From assembly GCA_028870815.1 (NCBI GenBank), contig JAGWOU010000019.1:1-13422 (forward strand): a stretch of DNA of 13,422 bases, read 5' to 3'. Positions within the stretch are counted from its first letter, which is position 1, and each line of letters starts with the position of its first letter. This document shows positions 1 to 6,842 of the stretch, one piece after another. A model generated the notes under the pieces. It ran no database searches and was not told the origin of the DNA. It was given only the letters and a program-made list of their open reading frames with translations. Both the position numbers and the translations under genes were made by a program. Origin of the DNA: Rhodospirillales bacterium. Its GTDB lineage: Bacteria; Pseudomonadota; Alphaproteobacteria; Acetobacterales; Acetobacteraceae.

Positions 1-115
1 TATCAGCCTCAACACCAAAAACTAAGAGGTTAGCTGCCGTTTCGGCTAGTGCTGCCAGGGCTCGCTGACGGTTCGGAGTATGGTAGGCGGGTGCGCTTGT
101 GGTGCCGTTCGGCAT
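1..115 (-). CDS. Possible partial ORF of unknown function, running off the left edge
   Basis: On the minus strand an open frame begins at ATG (113-115) and stays open to the window edge, giving 38 codons, MPNGTTSAPAYHTPNRQRAL and onward, with a helical-looking stretch rich in Ala and Leu (RALAALAETAANLL). I do not recognise a family. No good Shine-Dalgarno precedes the ATG; the frame is also open upstream into the gltX end, so the true start is uncertain. Only 18 of the 37 codons after the ATG end in G or C, visibly lower than in gltX next door. That could mean a foreign gene, or simply non-coding DNA that happens to be open. It lies about 50 bp beyond the gltX stop in the same direction. Existence as a gene is unproven. 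Confidence 0.3.
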   Translation of the reverse strand, partial: MPNGTTSAPAYHTPNRQRALAALAETAANLLVFGVEAD

Positions 116-165
116 GACGAGAAGCTGGACATTGAGACGGACAAGTCGCCTCTGGCTTGGTTTAA

Positions 166-1560
166 TCAGGCCGAGACGGCACTGATCCGTTTCAGCGCTT
201 CGCTTTTTCCAAGCGCGATCAACGTCGCGTCAATGCCGGGGCTCATTGTGCTGCCCGTCAACGCGGCGCGTAATGGCTGCGCCACTTGGCCCAGCTTGCG
301 GCTTTCAGCTTCCGCGAAACCGCGCAAGGCCGCGTCAATCGCGATAGCCTCGAAGTCCACACCCTCCAGCATGCTTGCCAATCGGGCAAGCATTGCTTTG
401 TTCTCATGCGTCAGCAATGCCTCGGCCTTCGGCTCAAACGGCAGCGGCACTTCCCGTGCCAGAAACGCGGAAGATGCTGCCAGTTCCTCAAGCGTTTTCG
501 CGCGCTCTTTCAGTCCTGGCATCAGATGCAATATGCGCTGCATCGCGATGGTGTCTACCGTCATGTCCGCTTTGGCCAGGCGTTCCACCACATCGTCCCG
601 CAACCACGCATCGTCGGCCTGGCGCAGCCACATGCCGTTCAGATGCGTTAGCTTGGCGTAATCCATGCGGCTTGCCGCACGGCCAACACCCTCCAGTGTA
701 AAAAGATTAATTTGCTCTTCCCGGCTCAAAAACTCCGCATCGCCATGGCCCCAGCCAAGGCGCAGCAGATAGTTGCACAGAGCCTCGGGCAAGAAGCCCT
801 GCTCGCGAAATTCCAGAATGCTTACCGCGCCATGGCGCTTGGAAAGTTTCGCGCCATCCGCGCCATGGATCAACGGAATATGCGCGAATTCCGGCTTTTC
901 CCAGCCCATGGCGTCATAAATCTGAATTTGCCGGAAGGTGTTGGTAAGATGGTCGTCGCCGCGGATAACATGGGTGATCGCCATGTCATGATCGTCCACC
1001 ACCACGGCATGCAGATAGGTCGGCGTGCCGTCTGAACGCAGGATGATCATGTCATCCATCTCGGCGTTTTTCACTCGGACCTCGCCTTGCACGAGATCCT
1101 TCACCACCACTTCGCCCTCACGCGGCGCCTTCAGGCGGATAGCGGGTTTCACGCCTTCGGGCGCCTCGGCGGGGTCACGGTCGCGCCAGCGGCCATCATA
1201 ACGTGGCGGGCGCTTTTCCGCGATCGCCTGCTCGCGCATCGCGGTCAGTTCCTCCGGCGTGCAGTAGCAGCGATAAGCCTTGCCCTCAGTCAGCAATTGC
1301 ATCGCCACTTCCACATGGCGCGCCTCGCGGGTGGTTTGGTACACCGGCGGTTCGTCGGCATGCAGGCCCAGCCAGTCCAGCCCATCCAAAATCACCTTCA
1401 CGGCCTCCTGGGTGGAGCGCGCGCGGTCCGTATCCTCGATGCGCAGCACGAATTCCCCGCCGTAATGCCGGGCGAACAGGTAATTGAACAACGCGGTACG
1501 GGCGCCGCCAATATGCAGCAGGCCGGTGGGGGAAGGGGCAAAACGTGTGCGAACTTTCAT
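166..1560 (-). CDS. gltX: Glutamyl-tRNA synthetase (GluRS)
   Basis: This cytoplasmic class I aminoacyl-tRNA synthetase charges tRNA-Glu with glutamate using ATP. The 464 residues match the usual bacterial length (about 465-490). The HIGH-type signature is HIGG at residues 16-19 after FAPSPTG, the glutamate/ATP-site motif RIEDTD is at 40-45, and the KMSKS-type loop is KLSKR at 238-242. The segment FREQGFLPEALCNYLLRLGW and the C-terminal helical anticodon-binding domain follow. The CYC at 98-100 recalls the first half of the E. coli zinc site, but the second half (a later Cys/His pair) is not visible, so zinc binding is doubtful. Whether it also mischarges tRNA-Gln cannot be told from the sequence. 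It starts at ATG 1560 behind a weak purine-rich stretch and is divergent from comEC with 78 bp between starts. Its minus-strand leader contains the complement of the comEC hairpin. Confidence 0.97.
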   Translation of the reverse strand: MKVRTRFAPSPTGLLHIGGARTALFNYLFARHYGGEFVLRIEDTDRARSTQEAVKVILDGLDWLGLHADEPPVYQTTREARHVEVAMQLLTEGKAYRCYCTPEELTAMREQAIAEKRPPRYDGRWRDRDPAEAPEGVKPAIRLKAPREGEVVVKDLVQGEVRVKNAEMDDMIILRSDGTPTYLHAVVVDDHDMAITHVIRGDDHLTNTFRQIQIYDAMGWEKPEFAHIPLIHGADGAKLSKRHGAVSILEFREQGFLPEALCNYLLRLGWGHGDAEFLSREEQINLFTLEGVGRAASRMDYAKLTHLNGMWLRQADDAWLRDDVVERLAKADMTVDTIAMQRILHLMPGLKERAKTLEELAASSAFLAREVPLPFEPKAEALLTHENKAMLARLASMLEGVDFEAIAIDAALRGFAEAESRKLGQVAQPLRAALTGSTMSPGIDATLIALGKSEALKRISAVSA

Positions 1561-1612
1561 GGCCGCCTGTTACTCTTTTGCGCCGAATTGTGCCAGCGGG
1601 CGGAACAGGTTA

Positions 1613-1634
1613 ACCTCCGACAACAACCGGAGGT
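1613..1634 (+). promoter_or_regulatory. RNA hairpin covering the comEC Shine-Dalgarno
   Basis: ACCTCCG (1613-1619) pairs perfectly with CGGAGGT (1628-1634) around an 8-nt ACAACAAC loop. The right arm contains the GGAGG that serves as ribosome-binding site for the TTG start at 1639. If folded, the stem would hide the ribosome-binding site and lower or condition translation of comEC. The pairing is seen directly; the regulatory role is inferred. It could also be a chance match, since any CCTCC near a GGAGG will pair. Confidence 0.4.
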
Positions 1635-1638
1635 GGTA

Positions 1639-3642
1639 TTGCCGTCAGGCTGGTTCGCGCGTTGGGTGGAGGCCGAACAAGGGCGGTTTTTCCTGTTGTT
1701 GCCAGTGACCATGGGCGCGGCAATTCTCATCTATTTCGCTTTGCCCGTGGAACCGCCGCTCTGGTGCGGGGCTTTGGCGTTCGTTGCGTCCGGCGTGGCG
1801 CTGGCGGCGGGCTGGCGGCATCCTTATTGGCGCTTCGCCGCCTTCATGGTGCTGGCAGCCTCGCTTGGCTTTGCCAGGGCGGAGTGGCGCACCGCCGCCA
1901 TGCCGCCGCTGGTAAGCGTGCCGGATGGCGTTTCCAGCCTTTCCGGCTTTGTGGCGCGGGTTGAGCCCTTGCCGGGCGGTGCCAGGGTATTGCTGCGTGC
2001 GCCGCGCATTGATTACGGCCCAACCTTGCGGCGTGACGTTCGGATCAAACTAAAGCCAGGAGATGCCAAGCCGCGCACCGGCGCGCTGGTGAAATGCTAT
2101 GCCCTGCTGTTCGCGCCGGACCGCCCGGCGTATCCCGGCGGGTGGGACCAAGGTCGCGATTATTATTTCGCAAACATTACCGCCGTCGGCGCGGCATTAA
2201 CGCCGTTGAAGCTCATCCGCCCCGCGCCGCCAGACCGGCTGGCGGATGGCCTCCAATCGCTGCGTGCACAAATCTCTTCTGCTATTCTGCAAGCATTGCC
2301 AATTTCCACCGGCTCCATCGCCGTCACCCTGCTCACCGGAGACGGGCAGATCATCCCGCCTGGTGAACGAAAAGACTTCGTTCTCTCTGGCCTTGCCCAT
2401 ATTCTCGCGGTGGCTGGGTTGCATGTTGGCATCGTCATGGGGTTGGTGTTTTTCGCCTCACGCTGGCTGCTGTCGCGCAATGCCTGGATGGCGCTGCATT
2501 GGCCCGGCAAACCAATCGCGGCGGTGTTGGCGCTGGCTGGCGGCGGCGCCTACGCGTTGCTCACCGGAGCGCATCTTCCGATTCTGCGCAGCCTGGCTAT
2601 GGCGAGTCTTGTAACGCTGGGTGTGCTTGTCGGGCGTAAGGCGGTTTCCATGCGCGGCCTCGCCATTGCCGCCATGGTGCTGTTGCTGGCAACGCCCGAG
2701 GCGATTCTCTCCGCCAGCTTTCAAATGAGCTTCTCCGCCGTGGCGGCGCTCATCGCGGGTTATGCAGCGGTGCATCCGGTCTGGTCGCGCTTTCATGCCT
2801 CGCGCGGCGCCGGGGGCGCTGTGCTTATGCACGTGGCGGAGCTGGCCTTCACCAGCTTGCTGGCGGGTGGGGCTTCCATGCCGTTCTCGGCTTATCAATT
2901 CCAGCAGATCGAGCCGTATTGGATACCCGCCAACCTCATCGCCGTGCCGCTCACGGCGTTCTGGATCATGCCGTGGGGGCTGGTAGGGCTGGCTCTACTG
3001 AAGCTGCATCTGGCCTGGCTGGCCTTCAAGCCGATGGGCTGGGGCATTGCCATCATCATTTGGATGACGCAGCATATCTCCGCGTGGCCAAAGGCGCTCA
3101 TGCCAATCGCGCCCATGCCAAACACCGCCATTCTGCTGATCGCGGCGGGTCTCGCCTGGTTGTGCATCTGGCGCACCCGCGCGCGGGTGGCTGGCATTCC
3201 GCTTATGGCAGCGGGGCTGGTGGTGGCGCTGCTGGCGCGCCCGCCGGATGTGCTGATCTCGGCGGATGCAAAGCTTATCGCCATCCGCGCTGGCGCCGGG
3301 GTGTATCTGGTGGAGGAGCCGAAAGCCAGCAAGTTCACGCTGGAGCAATGGCAAAGCGTCTGGGGCGGCCATCAGTTGGTTCCGGCCCAATGCAGCAGCG
3401 CGGCCTGTTTACTGGGCCAGGTATTATACGCCGCAGCACCGGTCACAGACTGTGAGGGGGCGGCATTGCTGGTCTCGCCAGTGGCGCAGCCGGGTTGCGC
3501 CAATGTTCCAAAACTTGACCCAGACGTAACTGCCCGTGGGGGGGCTGTGGCCGCTTGGGTGGGCGAGACGGGCGTTCGGCTGCGGACTGATCAAGACACT
3601 CAAGGCAACCGCTCATGGGTGACACCGTATCCACAACTATAG
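1639..3642 (+). CDS. comEC: ComEC/Rec2-family DNA uptake channel protein
   Basis: This polytopic inner-membrane protein is expected to pass single-stranded DNA into the cytoplasm during natural transformation. The frame is open further upstream, but that part lies antisense to gltX. I choose TTG 1639 because GGAGG (1629-1633) sits 5 nt before it and the protein then starts with a short polar stretch followed by the first membrane segment (about residues 18-37), giving 667 residues. Order of parts: N-terminal membrane segments and a soluble DUF4131/OB-like region (to about 200); then the Competence domain, with the signature SGLAHILAVAGLHVG at 250-264 and many membrane helices to about 525; then a soluble C-terminal domain. 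That last part has no HxHxDH metallo-beta-lactamase motif, unlike Bacillus-type ComEC, but has four cysteines (585, 590, 605, 620). Start alternatives are GTG 1633 and ATG 1711; the latter would cut the first helix. Confidence 0.92.
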   Translation: MPSGWFARWVEAEQGRFFLLLPVTMGAAILIYFALPVEPPLWCGALAFVASGVALAAGWRHPYWRFAAFMVLAASLGFARAEWRTAAMPPLVSVPDGVSSLSGFVARVEPLPGGARVLLRAPRIDYGPTLRRDVRIKLKPGDAKPRTGALVKCYALLFAPDRPAYPGGWDQGRDYYFANITAVGAALTPLKLIRPAPPDRLADGLQSLRAQISSAILQALPISTGSIAVTLLTGDGQIIPPGERKDFVLSGLAHILAVAGLHVGIVMGLVFFASRWLLSRNAWMALHWPGKPIAAVLALAGGGAYALLTGAHLPILRSLAMASLVTLGVLVGRKAVSMRGLAIAAMVLLLATPEAILSASFQMSFSAVAALIAGYAAVHPVWSRFHASRGAGGAVLMHVAELAFTSLLAGGASMPFSAYQFQQIEPYWIPANLIAVPLTAFWIMPWGLVGLALLKLHLAWLAFKPMGWGIAIIIWMTQHISAWPKALMPIAPMPNTAILLIAAGLAWLCIWRTRARVAGIPLMAAGLVVALLARPPDVLISADAKLIAIRAGAGVYLVEEPKASKFTLEQWQSVWGGHQLVPAQCSSAACLLGQVLYAAAPVTDCEGAALLVSPVAQPGCANVPKLDPDVTARGGAVAAWVGETGVRLRTDQDTQGNRSWVTPYPQL

Positions 3643-3679
3643 ATTGTTAAGACATTAGAGTTTTGTTAACGATTTAGTT
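3643..3679 (+). promoter_or_regulatory. AT-rich gap with direct repeats before the copolymerase gene
   Basis: This 37-bp AT-rich gap between comEC and the copolymerase gene carries TTGTTAA twice (3644-3650 and 3663-3669), 19 bp apart, about two helical turns. The second copy is part of the palindrome GTTAAC (3665-3670). The first copy could serve as a -35 box, but no convincing -10 follows. No Shine-Dalgarno is visible before ATG 3680. The repeats may be an operator or promoter for the polysaccharide genes; this is inference. Confidence 0.3.
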
Positions 3680-5800
3680 ATGAGCGTCATGCTTCCCAGT
3701 CTCAGCTTGCCCGCCGCGCGGCCGCCCGCGGAGCAATTGCTTCCGCTCCGGCGGCATTGGCGGCTTGTTCTGGCCTGCGCCCTGGGCGCGTTGCTGTTGG
3801 CGGGTTTGATGCTGGCCTTACTGACCGCCAGCTATAGCGCCACCGGCATTGTGCTGTACGACCCCGCTGGCGCGGCTCTGCCCGGCGGTGCCGCCGTCGC
3901 GGCGCAAAACAGCCTGGATGAAGACGCCGTTACCGCCAGCCAAGGGGCGATCATCGCCTCGCTGCCGGCCGCCGCCGCCATCGCGCAGCAGCTTGGCCTG
4001 GCGCGAAACCCCATTTTCAATCCCGCCATGCGCCACCGGGGTTTTCCCTTCACGCTGCTGCCGCGTCCGGCCCCGCAATCCAGCGCCGCCCTCGCCGCCG
4101 AGGTGCAGCGCCGGCTCGATATCTCGGTACTGCCCGGCTCTCGGGTGCTCAGCGTGTCCTTCACTGCGCCATCCCCCCAGCTTGCCGCCAACGGAGTAAA
4201 TCTGGCGATGCAGCTATACCTGGACCATGAGCGTGAAACCTCCTTCCAGGCGCTGACAGACGCGCAGGACTGGCTGGAAACCCATTCCGCCGTGGTCCAG
4301 CAGCAGCTTGACGACACTGAATCCGCCCTGGCCAAGGCGCGCGCCGGGGCGGGCGTGGTGCAGGGTGCGCAAGCAAGCCTCACTACGGAAACGGCGAGCC
4401 GTATCGCCGCATCGTTGGTAGAGGCGCAGGCGGCGCTGGCCATGGCCCAGGCGCGGCTGGATGCCGCCAACCATGCCGGGGGCGATGCCGCCGCCGCCAA
4501 TGCCGCCGTCGCGCCAAATTTGCTACCGCTGCGTACCGAGCAGGCGGAACTCACCGCGCAGGTGCATTCGTTGGCTAGCGAATATGGCGCCGATTATCCG
4601 CCGCTTGTTACCGCGCGCTCGCAGCTTGCCGGCCTTACCGGGCAGATTGCCGCCGAAACCGCCCGCGAGATGGATGCAGCGCGCGCCGAGGTGGCGGCGG
4701 ACCAGGCGCAGGTGGCCACGTTGCAAGCGGCCCTGGCCCATGCCCGTGTGCAGAGCCAGACCGAGGACGAGGAATCCGCCCCTGTGCGCGCGTTGGAGCA
4801 GCGTGCCGAAGCCGGGCGGGACATGTTGCGCGCCATGACGCTTCAAGCCGGGCAATTGGCGCAGGATGCCTCGTTGACGAAGCCCGATGCGCGTATTCTT
4901 TCGGCCGCCGCCGTGCCTGCGCGGCCCGTCTCGCGCCATGCGCCGCTGGTGTTGGGCGCCTCCCTCACGCTGGGTCTGTGCTTGGGCGTGCTGCTGGCCG
5001 GGTTGCTTGATATGCTGGACACATCCTTGCGGTCAGGCACCGCGTTACGGGCTGAACTCGGTCTTATCTGTCACGCGCTGCTGCCGGAAACCGAAAACCC
5101 GGCCGAAGCTTCGCTGCTCGCGCCGTTTTCCCTCTATGCCGAGCAACTGCGCGCCCTGCGCACCGGGCTTGGATTGGGGCTGGGGCAGAGCCGGGTTTTG
5201 GCCGTAACGGCGGCGCGGCCGGGCGAGGGGAAAACCACGCTCTGTATTTCCTTGGCCCGCGCTTTGGCGTCTTCAGGGCTAAAGGTGCTGGCCATTGATG
5301 GCGACCTGCGCCAGCCCAGCTTCAACGGTGTGTTTGGAATTGATGGCAAGCCGGGTCTCGCGGACCATCTGGCGGGGCAAGCTGCGCTGGCTAATTGTGT
5401 GGTGCGGGACCGGCTAACACCGCTCGACGTGCTGCCCGCCGGGACCCAGAGCCGGGCGGCGCTGAACCTGTTTCTGTCTCCGGCGCTGCCTGTTTTGCTG
5501 AACGCGCTGCGCGAGGATTACGATCTTGTTCTGCTGGATGTGCCGCCGGCCTACGCCCTGGCGGAAGGCCGCGTGCTGGCGCGTTTAGCTGATGCGGCTT
5601 TGCTTTGCGTGCGCTGGGGGCATACGCCGCGCCATGTGGTGCGGGGCGCCATCACCTTGTTGCATGAGGCGGGAGCGACCATCGCGGGTGCGGCACTAAC
5701 CCGGGTGGATGCCAAGGCGCATGGTCGTTCGGGTCACGCGGATGCGGAATTCTACGCCCCGCGCTATGGCGGGTATTTTTCCAGGAACGCTAATCCGTAA
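3680..5800 (+). CDS. Polysaccharide copolymerase with tyrosine autokinase domain (Wzc/ExoP type)
   Basis: This inner-membrane protein is expected to control chain length and export of an exopolysaccharide, cycling by autophosphorylation (PCP-2a/BY-kinase family, 706 residues, full length). Parts in order: short cytoplasmic N-terminus; membrane helix about 29-50; Wzz-like periplasmic region with long Ala/Gln-rich coiled coils (about 180-405); a Pro-containing segment and second helix about 421-444 (typical PCP motif); then a cytoplasmic kinase with Walker A ARPGEGKTT (512-520, Lys518), Walker A' LAIDGD (537-542, Asp540/Asp542) and Walker B LVLLD (616-620). The C-terminus holds a small tyrosine cluster, Y692, Y696 and Y699, the likely phosphorylation sites. 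It starts at ATG 3680 with no visible ribosome-binding site; ATG 3689 is an alternative. It follows comEC by 37 bp and its end overlaps the opposing acyltransferase by 11 bp. GumC-like annotation is possible, but GumC lacks the kinase. Confidence 0.9.
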   Translation: MSVMLPSLSLPAARPPAEQLLPLRRHWRLVLACALGALLLAGLMLALLTASYSATGIVLYDPAGAALPGGAAVAAQNSLDEDAVTASQGAIIASLPAAAAIAQQLGLARNPIFNPAMRHRGFPFTLLPRPAPQSSAALAAEVQRRLDISVLPGSRVLSVSFTAPSPQLAANGVNLAMQLYLDHERETSFQALTDAQDWLETHSAVVQQQLDDTESALAKARAGAGVVQGAQASLTTETASRIAASLVEAQAALAMAQARLDAANHAGGDAAAANAAVAPNLLPLRTEQAELTAQVHSLASEYGADYPPLVTARSQLAGLTGQIAAETAREMDAARAEVAADQAQVATLQAALAHARVQSQTEDEESAPVRALEQRAEAGRDMLRAMTLQAGQLAQDASLTKPDARILSAAAVPARPVSRHAPLVLGASLTLGLCLGVLLAGLLDMLDTSLRSGTALRAELGLICHALLPETENPAEASLLAPFSLYAEQLRALRTGLGLGLGQSRVLAVTAARPGEGKTTLCISLARALASSGLKVLAIDGDLRQPSFNGVFGIDGKPGLADHLAGQAALANCVVRDRLTPLDVLPAGTQSRAALNLFLSPALPVLLNALREDYDLVLLDVPPAYALAEGRVLARLADAALLCVRWGHTPRHVVRGAITLLHEAGATIAGAALTRVDAKAHGRSGHADAEFYAPRYGGYFSRNANP

Positions 5801-6791
5801 GCCGGTTTAATGCCGGCATCCTGGCAAACCCATAATGCTTGAGCGCGATCGGGCCGAATAACCCGGCTGCCAGCAACACGGGCGCATAAAACAGAAAATG
5901 CACCCCGTTCCAGGATATGAAGCGCAGCATCACGCCCTTGGCCACGCCAATGCAGATTGTGTTGCCAAGATAAATCATGAAGCTGTAGCGCCCGAAAAAT
6001 AGCAGCGCGGTCTGCGTCCGGCCGGGCTTGATCCGCCGCATCGCCCCATGCAGCGCCAGCATGGAAAGCGCGCCCAGCGGCAGCATCAATGCTTCCTGCT
6101 CACCGCTCCGGGCCCAGAGCGCCACGCAAATCAATCCCGCCAGCAGCGCGGCAAGCGTCCATGGCCAAGCCCGGTCCATCATTTGGCTCCAGCGCGGTTC
6201 TGCGAACCCGGCCGCCGCACCCATCAGGAAAAACGGCGCGTAGGCGAAAACCCGATCCACGTAGAGGTAGGCGGGCATCGGCAGCCAGCATAACAGCAAG
6301 GAGGCAGCCAGCAGCCATGGCAGTTTTCGCGACTGGCCGTCCAGCAGCCAAAGTGTCGCGATGGAAAGCGCGAACAGCACGAACAGATACCAGACGGACA
6401 GTGCCGGGCTTTCCTCGGTGTACCAGAAAAGCCCGTTCAGCCCCGCCAGGATCGAAGACGGTACATGGTCTACAAAGAGGAAGCGCGACGCTACCAGCTT
6501 GCCAGCCAGCACCAGCAGTCCCAGCCCGAAAAACGGCAGCAGCAGACGGCGCGCGCGCAGCTTTATCGCCGTCCGCAATCCTGCCCGCCCGCTGGATAGA
6601 AACCCGAACACAGCCGCGACAAGCCCGCTGAGATACAGGAAAAATGGCATGTGGAAGGCGTAAACAGCTCTGCGCAAAGGCTCATACCAATGCACTCCTT
6701 CCGGATCTTGCCGCGCCACAAGATGCCCGAAAACGACGAGCAGAATGGCGAAGCCCTTGGCTATGTCGATATCCGTGCGCCGGTTATGCAT
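5790..6791 (-). CDS. Membrane O-acyltransferase (acyltransferase 3 family)
   Basis: The 333-residue protein looks like an integral membrane acyltransferase of the acyltransferase-3 family (PF01757; closest in style to the fucose 4-O-acetylase/ExoZ group), which moves acetyl or similar groups onto sugars. Visible marks are the N-terminal IDIAKGFAILLVVFGHL with His23, the second conserved stretch FHMPFFLYLSGL with His47, and roughly ten hydrophobic segments along the whole length, the usual size for the family. Start ATG 6791; only a weak TAGG lies upstream. It runs opposite to its neighbours: tail to tail with the copolymerase (11-bp overlap of coding ends) and head to head with the outer-membrane barrel gene across a 51-bp AT-rich gap. 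Context suggests that it acetylates the exopolysaccharide repeat unit; the actual substrate is not visible. Confidence 0.85.
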   Translation of the reverse strand: MHNRRTDIDIAKGFAILLVVFGHLVARQDPEGVHWYEPLRRAVYAFHMPFFLYLSGLVAAVFGFLSSGRAGLRTAIKLRARRLLLPFFGLGLLVLAGKLVASRFLFVDHVPSSILAGLNGLFWYTEESPALSVWYLFVLFALSIATLWLLDGQSRKLPWLLAASLLLCWLPMPAYLYVDRVFAYAPFFLMGAAAGFAEPRWSQMMDRAWPWTLAALLAGLICVALWARSGEQEALMLPLGALSMLALHGAMRRIKPGRTQTALLFFGRYSFMIYLGNTICIGVAKGVMLRFISWNGVHFLFYAPVLLAAGLFGPIALKHYGFARMPALNRLTD

Positions 6792-6842
6792 AAAATAAAC
6801 CTAAAGTTGATTATTTATTAACATAATTCCATTAAAGGTGAT
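6792..6842. promoter_or_regulatory. AT-rich divergent promoter region
   Basis: These 51 bp between the divergent acyltransferase and barrel genes are strikingly AT-rich compared with the coding DNA around them. On the plus strand CATAAT (6822-6827) resembles a -10 box, and TTGATT (6807-6812) resembles a -35 box but would fit a different -10 (CATTAA, 6830-6835, 17 bp away). AAAGGTGAT just before ATG 6843 is a good ribosome-binding site. On the minus strand several TA-rich stretches could serve as -10 boxes. Both genes must start here, so promoters are expected; exact boxes are uncertain. Confidence 0.4.

Noticed and set aside
80..661. Plus-strand open frame of 193 codons
   Set aside because: It lies antisense to most of the gltX C-terminal half, has no recognisable motif, and is the usual shadow of a GC-rich gene.
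1087..1638. Upstream extension of the comEC frame
   Set aside because: It is antisense to the gltX N-terminal half and reads as low-complexity His/Arg/Ala sequence; the good ribosome-binding site lies at 1629-1633.
3647..3675. CtrA-type sites (TTAA pairs) before the copolymerase gene
   Set aside because: The TTAA motifs are 15 bases apart, not the 7 of the consensus, so only half-sites exist.
3832..4554. Minus-strand open frame of 240 codons
   Set aside because: It is antisense to the copolymerase periplasmic domain and rich in Ala, Ser and Arg without a motif; a shadow frame.
5801..5817. Hairpin GCCGG/CCGGC as terminator of the copolymerase gene
   Set aside because: The stem is only 5 bp, there is no T-run after it, and it lies inside the acyltransferase coding sequence.
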